A stretch of 6,611 nucleotides of DNA. It comes from Fidelibacterota bacterium. GTDB taxonomy: Bacteria > Fidelibacterota > Marinisomatia > Marinisomatales > UBA8229. Shown here one piece after another: positions 1 to 6,149 of the stretch. The notes under the pieces are model-generated. The model was not told where the DNA came from and searched no databases. It saw only the letters and a program-made list of their open reading frames with translations. The DNA is taken from assembly GCA_003535775.1 (NCBI GenBank), contig DPYO01000001.1:7841-14451 (forward strand), read 5' to 3'. The first letter of the stretch is position 1; every line of letters begins with the position of its first letter. The position numbers and the translations under genes are program-made.

Positions 1-182
1 ATAGTTGTCTTTCCGCTTCCTGATTCGCCTACCAGAGCAGTTATCTTCCCTTGGTACAATTCAAAATTAATATCAGACAATACCTGGTCAGCGGCTTGTT
101 CCTTTACGAAAAATCTACCTTTTTTAGGAAATGTTACAGAAAGGTGGTGTACAGATAGTATGGGAGAACTATTGTTTTTCAA
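1..182 (-). CDS. Peptide (Opp/Dpp-type) ABC transporter ATP-binding protein, N-terminus only
   Basis: This is the first 60 codons of an ABC ATPase, cut by the window edge just after the Walker A motif. The Walker A reads GESGSGKTT at residues 52-60, preceded by a typical first strand (SPILSVHHLSVTFPKKG) and DINFELYQGKITALV. The exact form 'LVGESGSGKT' is characteristic of the oligopeptide/dipeptide/nickel importer ATPases (OppD/OppF/DppD/DppF). The enzyme would power uptake through a membrane permease pair at the cytoplasmic face; the substrate cannot be told from this piece. The start is uncertain. No ATG or GTG is in frame, so I chose TTG at 182-180, which gives a normal-length N-terminus; a CTG lies one codon upstream. 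The purine-rich GGACGAGGG in the end of the RNase H gene is about 20 bases away, too far for a standard ribosome site. The gene begins 19 bases after the RNase H stop. Family is confident, start is not. Confidence 0.85.
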   Translation of the reverse strand, partial: MKNNSSPILSVHHLSVTFPKKGRFFVKEQAADQVLSDINFELYQGKITALVGESGSGKTT

Positions 183-201
183 CAGTAATGTGTAAAACTG
201 A

Positions 202-726
202 TTACCCTCGTCCTTTTTCCATTCCTGATTTACTGAGAGCGTCGGCTCTTTTATTTTTATCCCTAAGGACATGTTCAATATTCCAATTTTCCAGTTTGTC
301 AAGTAATTCCAAAGCCTGCTTATGAAGGGGTTTCATGCGCTCATTTTTCACTTTGTATTCACCAGTGATCTGCCGAACTACTAATTGGCTATCAGAGAAT
401 ATATTTATAGATAACAAATTTAGTTTATGTGATTCTTTAATTCCTCGGATCAATGCTTCATATTCAGCTTCGTTGTTCGTTTTGCTTCCGATAAATTCCG
501 AAAAAGAATAGAGTTCCTCTCCATTGCGGTAGAATACTCCTCCAATGCCTGCAGTTTCGGTGTGAAGATCAGAAGCACCGTCTACAAAGAGCTCTATTGT
601 ACCAGCGCCTGACAGTTTACTGCGAAGGGACGCTATCGCTTTCTGATGCATTGGAGAAAGATGGAAAAAATCCCCATTTTCGAGGATGAATGTCAGGACT
701 TCAATTTCTTCTTTGTTGAGCTTCAT
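202..726 (-). CDS. Ribonuclease HI family protein
   Basis: This 174-residue protein is an RNase H-fold nuclease expected to cut the RNA strand of RNA-DNA hybrids using two metal ions in the cytoplasm. All four catalytic carboxylates can be placed: D49 (LFVDGAS), E88 (TNNEAEYEAL), D112 (FSDSQLVV) and D162 (NKRADALS). They match D10, E48, D70 and D134 of E. coli RNase HI. The TNNEAEYEAL and SDSQLVV forms belong to the 'RVT_3'/RNase HI-like group seen in many bacteria and archaea rather than to classic RnhA. The RNase H core starts near residue 43. The first 40 residues form an extra, probably helical segment that is not the known hybrid-binding N-terminal domain of eukaryotic RNase H1, as I see no matching motif. 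The ATG at 726 has no recognisable Shine-Dalgarno. The gene follows the PD-(D/E)XK nuclease after 44 bases and precedes the ABC ATPase. I give no gene symbol because it may be a second RNase H paralogue. Confidence 0.92.
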   Translation of the reverse strand: MKLNKEEIEVLTFILENGDFFHLSPMHQKAIASLRSKLSGAGTIELFVDGASDLHTETAGIGGVFYRNGEELYSFSEFIGSKTNNEAEYEALIRGIKESHKLNLLSINIFSDSQLVVRQITGEYKVKNERMKPLHKQALELLDKLENWNIEHVLRDKNKRADALSKSGMEKGRG

Positions 727-770
727 GATGATGGATAGAAATTAAGGCTACAGGATGAAAGAATGAACAT

Positions 771-1580
771 CTAAGGTCTCTTATTTCTTAAAATATATGG
801 ATTTGTCCCGCCTTTCGCTGGGCATTCCTCCCAATAGTAGCACCAGTTGCACAAAAAGGATTCTTTCGGGGCAAATTCCCCGCCAGAAGCAATTTTACTC
901 CGAATTCGATCAATGGTATTCTTTGTCTTTGAAATAAGCGAATTCAATTGATTTTTTGTGCGGGATGATCGAACCTCAATTCCATGCTGTAGAAAATGCC
1001 AGACAAGCGTGACCGATTCAACATTTTTTTTATTCTGTTGGAAACCGATTTGGTAAAGAGCCAATTGGGAATCGGAATCTGCTTGTCTTTGAGTCAGTGC
1101 ACGCTTCCCGCTTTTATAATCATGGATTTCCCACATTCCGTTTCCAGTATGATCTACCCTGTCCAAAATTCCTCTCATAACATAATCATCCGAACTATCC
1201 AGGGTAAATATCAGATCAACCTCAATCCCCCTCACAGGTTCAGAAAAAGGTTTATGCAACCGGTAATACCGTGCCAGGCAGTCCTCCCCGAGAGCAAAGT
1301 AATTTTCAGGCCCGAATTCTTTCCACCTGAAAATTGCAATGCGGTCATGCCAGGCATGTACCCAAAGTTCCCTGTATTTCTCCAGCACAGTATCAAGAAG
1401 AGGAATTTTTCCATGAGTTACATCATCATATAAAAATTCAAGGGCCTCATGTACCCTTTGCCCCAAAAACGCTTCGATACCGGCATCCGGTTTTACAACC
1501 TTATCAAGGTAGTGTATTTTGAACTGAACAGGACATTTTTTAAATGTTTCAAGACTGCTGTATGAAAATTTCTCGATCAT
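771..1580 (-). CDS. RecB/Cas4-like PD-(D/E)XK nuclease with probable Fe-S cluster
   Basis: This 269-residue stand-alone nuclease belongs to the RecB-type (PDDEXK_1, COG2887-like) family. Residues 6-20 (SYSSLETFKKCPVQF) are the usual start 'S.S.l..y..CP..f'. Motif I has H44 in GQRVHEALE. The active site continues with D140 in GILDRVD and D154-Y-K156 in EIHDYKSGK, then Q172 and Y176 in QLALYQ. Four cysteines, C16 and C244, C247, C253 (CNWCYYWEEC), have the spacing that binds a 4Fe-4S cluster in AddB, Cas4 and related nucleases. The expected activity is metal-dependent DNA exonuclease or 5'-flap cleavage. No helicase domain is fused or adjacent, and no CRISPR genes are nearby, so I do not call it Cas4. 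The ATG at 1580 lies 18 bases after the GWxTD gene stop, with only an A-rich leader. Placing it directly before an RNase HI gene hints at a shared role in DNA repair or R-loop removal, but that is inference. Confidence 0.9.
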   Translation of the reverse strand: MIEKFSYSSLETFKKCPVQFKIHYLDKVVKPDAGIEAFLGQRVHEALEFLYDDVTHGKIPLLDTVLEKYRELWVHAWHDRIAIFRWKEFGPENYFALGEDCLARYYRLHKPFSEPVRGIEVDLIFTLDSSDDYVMRGILDRVDHTGNGMWEIHDYKSGKRALTQRQADSDSQLALYQIGFQQNKKNVESVTLVWHFLQHGIEVRSSRTKNQLNSLISKTKNTIDRIRSKIASGGEFAPKESFLCNWCYYWEECPAKGGTNPYILRNKRP

Positions 1581-1598
1581 TTTTTCACTAAATTATCT

Positions 1599-2864
1599 TC
1601 AGTATCCAAAGAAAGGCGTCTGGAGCCTGAAATCTCCAAATCCATTTTCATCAACAAAGGTGAAATTTCTATTTATTTCAAGATAATGCCATGCTTCAAA
1701 GACTTTCCGTTCACTATGGGAATTGATACGCTCCACATCATCAGGAACACCAAATAAAATATAAATCATCCCCATATCAGATTTCCAGCCAGGCTGGAAA
1801 CTTGTAAAATGTTCATTGGCATAATGGACTCTCCTGTAATATTCTTCCATTAATTCATTTTGGAAACCATTGGGCGTAGGATCTCGTTTTTTCCAAAATG
1901 ACCTGAACAATTTTTCACGTTCTTTCCTGTTAGAATTCTTCAGTTCTAGTTTTTCATCGTCCTCAAGAATATAACGCATTTGTTCGATAGCATCACTTAT
2001 ATCAGAAATAAAAGTTGAAATACCTGCTTTTTTAAGAGAAAAATCAACTGATTTAGAGACTGAATTATTTTTCTGGATTAAAAATGCTTTCAGTGAGAAT
2101 TTTATTCCCTTCAGCACCGAATCGGGAATGGTTAGCTTAAGAGTAAAATTATTATCTTCCCCATTTATGCTTTGTTCATGTTTCCAGAGATTTCCTTCAC
2201 CCTTTGAGTCCAGAACGGTCATAATTTTTGCATTTCCTGACTGGACTCTACCTGAATAATGAACGGTTATTTCTCCTGCACTCCTTGCAACAGCTTTCGT
2301 AAGAACTGGAATTTTTCCTTTGGTAAATCCCCAATCACCATTTCTGTCCTCCAGGATTATCGGTGGATATAAAATAACTTCTCCCGTATATTGTGAAAGA
2401 TCCAGATCCTGCGAATATTCGGCAATATCCCGAGTATCCAGATCCATTACATCAGAAAGCAAACGGTATTCTCCAGGAATGACAGCAAATTTGGTCATGA
2501 ATGTTACAAACCGTCTTGGGGACACTGTCCCTGAATAATCCTCCACCAGTACTGAATCCTTCCACACTCTATGTATTTTCTGCATACCTCGTTTGTCCTG
2601 GACAGAGAGGTTCGCTTCGTATCCAGCTTGGAATGCGGACTCTTTTTTTATAAACTGGAGGGAACTGTGTGGAATATGAAAATAAACGAAAACGCGCAGC
2701 GAATCTATATGCTCGTGGACAATCGGATATGAAACGAGGACAAACGTATTGTTATTCTTACTATTCTCATTCTCCCTTGCCCTTCCTCCAAAAGCTGCTG
2801 AATGAAAAAACAAACTAAATCCGAAAGAAAAAAGTAATAGCAGATTTATAAGTTTTTTGTCCAT
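1599..2864 (-). CDS. Exported GWxTD domain-containing protein
   Basis: From the ATG at 2864 the protein has 421 residues. It begins with a clear Sec signal peptide (MDKKLINLLLLFSFGFSLFF, cleavage probably near AAFG-GR). The middle, roughly residues 40-280, looks beta-rich and I recognise no named domain in it. The C-terminus carries the GWxTD domain: FWKKRDPTPNG, then NELMEEYYRRVHYANEHF, GWKSDMGMIYILFGVPDD and FEAWHYLE. The signature motif is GWKSD at about residue 359, with Ser in place of the usual Thr. GWxTD proteins are known from Bacteroidetes and relatives, but their biochemical function is undefined; extracytoplasmic location is inferred from the signal. An in-frame ATG at 2900 would add 12 residues before the signal peptide, so the internal start is preferred; it has AAGGGA about 14 bases upstream. 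The gene overlaps the end of the propeller gene by about 19 bases, suggesting coupled translation. Confidence 0.9.
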   Translation of the reverse strand: MDKKLINLLLLFSFGFSLFFHSAAFGGRARENENSKNNNTFVLVSYPIVHEHIDSLRVFVYFHIPHSSLQFIKKESAFQAGYEANLSVQDKRGMQKIHRVWKDSVLVEDYSGTVSPRRFVTFMTKFAVIPGEYRLLSDVMDLDTRDIAEYSQDLDLSQYTGEVILYPPIILEDRNGDWGFTKGKIPVLTKAVARSAGEITVHYSGRVQSGNAKIMTVLDSKGEGNLWKHEQSINGEDNNFTLKLTIPDSVLKGIKFSLKAFLIQKNNSVSKSVDFSLKKAGISTFISDISDAIEQMRYILEDDEKLELKNSNRKEREKLFRSFWKKRDPTPNGFQNELMEEYYRRVHYANEHFTSFQPGWKSDMGMIYILFGVPDDVERINSHSERKVFEAWHYLEINRNFTFVDENGFGDFRLQTPFFGY

Positions 2865-4486
2865 TGAAATTTTGTTAATCCCTTGTTTGTTCCAAGCCAT
2901 AATACATCATCAGAAATAAATAAATCGTTTACCTGTCCAATAAATGGATAACGATAATCCCGTTGGAAGAAACGATTTAAATCTATTCGATCAAAACCAA
3001 AATTAGTCCCTAAAAAGCAATATTCATCGGAAAAAGCCATTGCATTAATCTTTCGACCACTAAAATATGCTGTCTCAAATACCATAGACCATTGACCTCG
3101 TTTTTTATCATAGGAAATGAGACCCTGTTCGCTTGCTATATAAACCCATTGTTTGTATTCGTAAATTTCCCAAAAGTTTTTTAGCAGGTCCTGTTGGTGC
3201 GAAATCCTGCTTAGATCTCCCATATCACGAAAATCATACAGGGCCTGTTGATCCTGATGGTAAACGTACAATTGAGAACTGGTACCAATCCACACCTGAT
3301 CTTCGATTACTTCTATATCATAAATAAATGATTCGTGTAAAAAAGGCTCAATTCCGGTTAATCTGGACCGTTTGGAATCCTTATGAATTCGGGCAATTCC
3401 ACGAGGGGTGCCAACCCATACATGAGATGTATCGTGATCCATGGTGATGATATGTCCGCCAGGCAAACCTTTTGTTTCATCGATCAATCTCCAAAATTTT
3501 TCTTTTTTCTTGTATACCAAAATTCCAATTTCTCCACCAAACCATATCTCATCCCCAGTATCAACTGATGCATATATAGATTGGTCATTCATATTGATTG
3601 TTACCTCAAAATCAAAGAGATCAAATTGCAATTCTTTCGGATTGAACCGTGTAATTCCCCCTGATCTGAAACCGGATCTTCCAGCAGTCCAAAAATCATT
3701 TTCTTTTGTAAAGGTTGTAATATCCGAATTTGCAAGTCCAAACTTAAAGGGATAAAATGTCTCCATCTGAGCATCACCTAAAAATAATGTTCCGTCTCCA
3801 GCCCCCAGCCAAATATCCGAAAATCGAGTTTGATAAAAAGAGGTTATGTCAATAGTTCTTCCGAATGGATCTAAAAACTGATTTCCATTCAATAACCATC
3901 CTTCCGTGACAGTGTAATTTGCAATATCCTCTGGGATATTAATTCCTGCAAGTACCCGGGAACTGCTCCAGAGTATTTTTTCTTCATCAGGGATTGTAAA
4001 TACACCTAATGAAATTCCCGACACCCTATCCAGTTTTAGGTATGATGCTCCTGCGTCCAGCCACACATACGCAGGTGAGGAACCAATCCGACGAATATGT
4101 GCATTTTTTGGAAGTGCAAGATTTCCGTAAGAAATTGAAGTCCAGTTTCCTTCTCTAGTATAACTATAATCAAGACTGTGTTTTGTTGCCACCCAAAGCG
4201 TTCCTGTTTCACGATCAAAGTGAAGGGACGTAATGTTATTGGAAGATAATCCCTGAGCTTGGGTAATGGGGTCATCAAATTGATTCTGGAACGTATGGTA
4301 CCGAAGAATTCCTCCCTCTTTCGTTCCAAAATAAATATAGGTAAATCCTTCCGTAATAGATTGAATCCTCCCCGTTTTTCTGTATGTTACCCAGTCAAAT
4401 GGACTGAATCCAGGTTCTGGTTGTCCATGTAGATTTATGGTGAGAATAAAAAATAAAATAAGTAAGCAGGATAAACGCAATTGCAT
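2846..4486 (-). CDS. Exported beta-propeller protein (two-component regulator propeller repeats)
   Basis: This 546-residue protein starts with a Sec signal peptide (MQLRLSCLLILFFILTINLHG, cleavage probably before QPEP). The rest consists of repeated short blades ending in a W-x-G-T-like strand. In order (546-residue numbering, approximate) they include IYFGT 51, LWVAT 97, IWLGA 225, FWTAG 266, IWFGG 314, VWVGT 357, VWIGT 398, VYIAS 448, CFLGT 490 and LWLGT 529. Several are preceded by the diagnostic 'GLssN.I..l..D' form, for example GLSSNNITSLHFD and GLPGGHIITMDHD. This is the Reg_prop type of propeller found in the sensor part of hybrid kinases and in PorZ-like proteins, but here no transmembrane, kinase or sorting domain follows. 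It is probably periplasmic or surface bound and may bind a ligand or partner; the ligand is unknown. I chose ATG at 4486; the preceding in-frame TTG is less likely. There is no Shine-Dalgarno; a T-run lies immediately upstream. It lies 37 bases after rfaE1 and overlaps the GWxTD gene. Confidence 0.85.
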   Translation of the reverse strand: MQLRLSCLLILFFILTINLHGQPEPGFSPFDWVTYRKTGRIQSITEGFTYIYFGTKEGGILRYHTFQNQFDDPITQAQGLSSNNITSLHFDRETGTLWVATKHSLDYSYTREGNWTSISYGNLALPKNAHIRRIGSSPAYVWLDAGASYLKLDRVSGISLGVFTIPDEEKILWSSSRVLAGINIPEDIANYTVTEGWLLNGNQFLDPFGRTIDITSFYQTRFSDIWLGAGDGTLFLGDAQMETFYPFKFGLANSDITTFTKENDFWTAGRSGFRSGGITRFNPKELQFDLFDFEVTINMNDQSIYASVDTGDEIWFGGEIGILVYKKKEKFWRLIDETKGLPGGHIITMDHDTSHVWVGTPRGIARIHKDSKRSRLTGIEPFLHESFIYDIEVIEDQVWIGTSSQLYVYHQDQQALYDFRDMGDLSRISHQQDLLKNFWEIYEYKQWVYIASEQGLISYDKKRGQWSMVFETAYFSGRKINAMAFSDEYCFLGTNFGFDRIDLNRFFQRDYRYPFIGQVNDLFISDDVLWLGTNKGLTKFQWTKNL

Positions 4487-4489
4487 CAA

Positions 4490-4525
4490 AAAAAATCAGA
4501 TAAAAGACCAACCAGGATAATGGTC
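4490..4525 (-). terminator. Weak hairpin with T-runs, possible attenuator
   Basis: On the minus strand the sequence from the rfaE1 stop codon onward forms GACCA-(10-base loop)-TGGTC, with arms at 4525-4521 and 4510-4506. TTTT follows immediately at 4505-4502, and a further run of eight Ts sits at 4495-4488 just before the next ATG. The stem is only five pairs with three G-C, so it is a poor terminator by energy. At most it might attenuate read-through between rfaE1 and the propeller gene. It could equally be chance in AT-rich DNA. Confidence 0.2.
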
Positions 4526-5510
4526 AACTGACTTGGCTATGAGAATCAATGGTATCAATGAGCATATCAAGACTAATTGGTACGACACCAACCTCTTCAC
4601 ATACCCGCCCAGCGGCATAATTTGCAATAGTTACTGCTTCTATTGGAGTAGCACCAGAAATATCACTCAGGGCAAATGTACTAATCACAGTATCACCCGC
4701 ACCAGAAACATCATGAACGTGACGCGCTTTTGTTGAAATAGCCTGATGAGAATTATCCGAAAAAAGGACCATTCCCTTTTCACCTTGTGTAATGAGGAGA
4801 ATTTCCGCTTTGAGTTGTTTTTGAAGTCTGAAACCTCTTTCTTCAATCTTTTCATCGATTTTACCGCTTTCCATTCCAGAGATAAATTCATTGAAGTTTG
4901 GTTTAAAAAGACGAACCCCTTTAAAATGGAAGAAGTTTTCCTTCTTTGGATCAACATAAACTGGCACTTTATTTTTAGTTGCTGCATCCAAAATATTTTG
5001 AATGATCCTAACAGTAAGCACACCTTTGTTATAATCTGAAAGAATGACACCATCACATTCTGGTAGGAACCGGGCAACTTGTTCCATGATTTCCTTCTGT
5101 ACAGTTTCATCAATAGGTTCGTCAAATTCCCGATCGACACGAACAACCTGCTGACTATGAGCAATAACCCGGGTTTTTACTGTTGTATGACGGCCAGAAT
5201 CAATGACAATACCTTCGGAACTGATACCTTCCTGGGCAAGAAGTTCAGCAAGAAGAGTTCCATCCGGGTCACTTCCAACAACACCAATTATCTGTGAATT
5301 GGACGAAAGACTATTGAGGTTTAACGCTACATTTGCAGCACCTCCAGGGGTGTAATTTGATCGGTCGACTTTAATGACTGGAACAGGTGCTTCCGGAGAT
5401 ATCCGTTCTGCCTTTCCCCAAATGTAGGAATCGAGCATTAAATCCCCGATAACCAGGATTCTCTTGGAAGAAAAATTCTGAATAATATCTTTAAACCGTG
5501 CTGTGTCCAT
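4524..5510 (-). CDS. rfaE1: D-glycero-beta-D-manno-heptose-7-phosphate kinase (kinase-only RfaE/HldE)
   Basis: The enzyme phosphorylates D-glycero-D-manno-heptose 7-phosphate at C1 with ATP, a cytoplasmic step toward ADP-heptose for the LPS inner core. It is a 328-residue PfkB/ribokinase-fold protein. Diagnostic features are RILVIGDLMLDSYIWGKAERISPEAPVPV (residues 17-45, with the ISPEAPVPV signature), PGGAANVALNL at 55-65, VGSDPDG at 78-84, TTVKTRVIAHSQQVVRVDRE at 109-128, VILSDYNKGVLT at 155-166, VDPKK at 186, LFKPNFNE at 201 and DVSGAGDT at 267-274 with catalytic base D273. These separate it from other sugar kinases. The length equals the kinase half of E. coli HldE; the cytidylyl/adenylyl-transferase half is absent, so a separate rfaE2/HldC-type gene should exist elsewhere. 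The ATG at 5510 lies 6 bases after the PspC gene stop, with only a distant AGGA upstream, implying coupling. Confidence 0.95.
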   Translation of the reverse strand: MDTARFKDIIQNFSSKRILVIGDLMLDSYIWGKAERISPEAPVPVIKVDRSNYTPGGAANVALNLNSLSSNSQIIGVVGSDPDGTLLAELLAQEGISSEGIVIDSGRHTTVKTRVIAHSQQVVRVDREFDEPIDETVQKEIMEQVARFLPECDGVILSDYNKGVLTVRIIQNILDAATKNKVPVYVDPKKENFFHFKGVRLFKPNFNEFISGMESGKIDEKIEERGFRLQKQLKAEILLITQGEKGMVLFSDNSHQAISTKARHVHDVSGAGDTVISTFALSDISGATPIEAVTIANYAAGRVCEEVGVVPISLDMLIDTIDSHSQVS

Positions 5511-5516
5511 AATGAA

Positions 5517-6149
5517 TTAAACAGATTCCTTGCTCATTGTTGATGGTTTCGGAAGAATAAATGACAATAACATGTACAATAATATTCCAGTTCCTGCACT
5601 CAAAAATGTTCCAAAGATCCATAAAAACCGAATAATCACAACATCAATCTGTAAGGACTTTGCAATACCTCCGCAGAGTCCAAATATTTTCTTTTCCGTT
5701 GTTGAAAGATGAAGAGAATTTCTCACATCTCCTTCTAAGATTGAAGGTTTTACCCCTCTACGAAAGTAAAGTAAATAGACCCCCATCCCAATTAAAAGAA
5801 GAGAAAATACAACGTTTATTCCTGATCCCCAGAAGGAATCCAAGATCATTCCAAACAGTTCCCTATATTGAAAAAATAAGATGATTCCCACCATCACAAG
5901 AAGGACTTTCCAAAACAGCAGAGACCCCTCTGATTTTTTTTCTAGTTCACTTGACTTGGTATAAACATAGCTTTCATTCTGGATCATAATCAAAGCGAGG
6001 ATATATGCCAGGATCCCGGATCCACCAAATAGAGTAAAAAAAATCCATACTAACCGGACAAGAGCGGGATCCAATACAAAATAATCTGCAAATCCTCCAC
6101 ATACACCAAACAGGATACGATATTTTTGCGATCGTTGAATTCGTTTCAT
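5517..6149 (-). CDS. Membrane protein with two PspC domains
   Basis: This 210-residue protein contains two copies of the PspC domain. The first is at about residues 4-57 (KYRILFGVCGGFADYF, then LDPALVRLVWIFFTLFGG). The second is at about 148-200 (TTEKKIFGLCGGIAKSLQID, then IIRFLWIFGTFLSAGTG). Each has the G-V/L-C-G-G-I/F-A hallmark and a following hydrophobic helix pair. Between them lie two more transmembrane stretches, about 78-93 and 112-128, separated by YRELFGMILDSFWGSG and ending in a basic YFRRG. PspC proteins sit in the inner membrane and take part in envelope or phage-shock stress responses in proteobacteria. In FCB bacteria such domains are widespread and mostly uncharacterised, so a stress role is inference. 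The start codon overlaps the HDAC-like gene stop as ATGA, and an AGGA lies eight bases upstream. No pspA or pspF is visible. Confidence 0.92.
   Translation of the reverse strand: MKRIQRSQKYRILFGVCGGFADYFVLDPALVRLVWIFFTLFGGSGILAYILALIMIQNESYVYTKSSELEKKSEGSLLFWKVLLVMVGIILFFQYRELFGMILDSFWGSGINVVFSLLLIGMGVYLLYFRRGVKPSILEGDVRNSLHLSTTEKKIFGLCGGIAKSLQIDVVIIRFLWIFGTFLSAGTGILLYMLLSFILPKPSTMSKESV

Noticed and set aside
996..1433. 145-codon open frame on the plus strand
   Set aside because: It is antisense to the PD-(D/E)XK nuclease, whose motifs are all intact. The translation shows no recognisable domain and it has no ribosome site.
771..1580. Possible Cas4 of a CRISPR system
   Set aside because: The fold and cysteines resemble Cas4, but no cas1/cas2, no direct repeats and no spacers are in the window; RecB-like stand-alone exonuclease fits better.
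2865..2900. Upstream ATG adding 12 residues to the GWxTD protein
   Set aside because: It would bury the signal peptide behind a polar MAWNKQGINKIS segment and increase the overlap with the propeller gene to 55 bases; the ATG at 2864 gives a normal signal peptide.
3441..3755. 104-codon open frame on the plus strand
   Set aside because: It is antisense to the propeller gene, whose repeats run unbroken through this interval; no domain or start signal supports it.
4036..4329. 97-codon open frame on the minus strand
   Set aside because: It is an alternative frame within the propeller gene, with no signal, motif or ribosome site.
4685..5164. 159-codon open frame on the minus strand
   Set aside because: It is a shifted frame inside rfaE1, where the real frame has every family motif; the translation is low-complexity Lys/Phe/Leu-rich.
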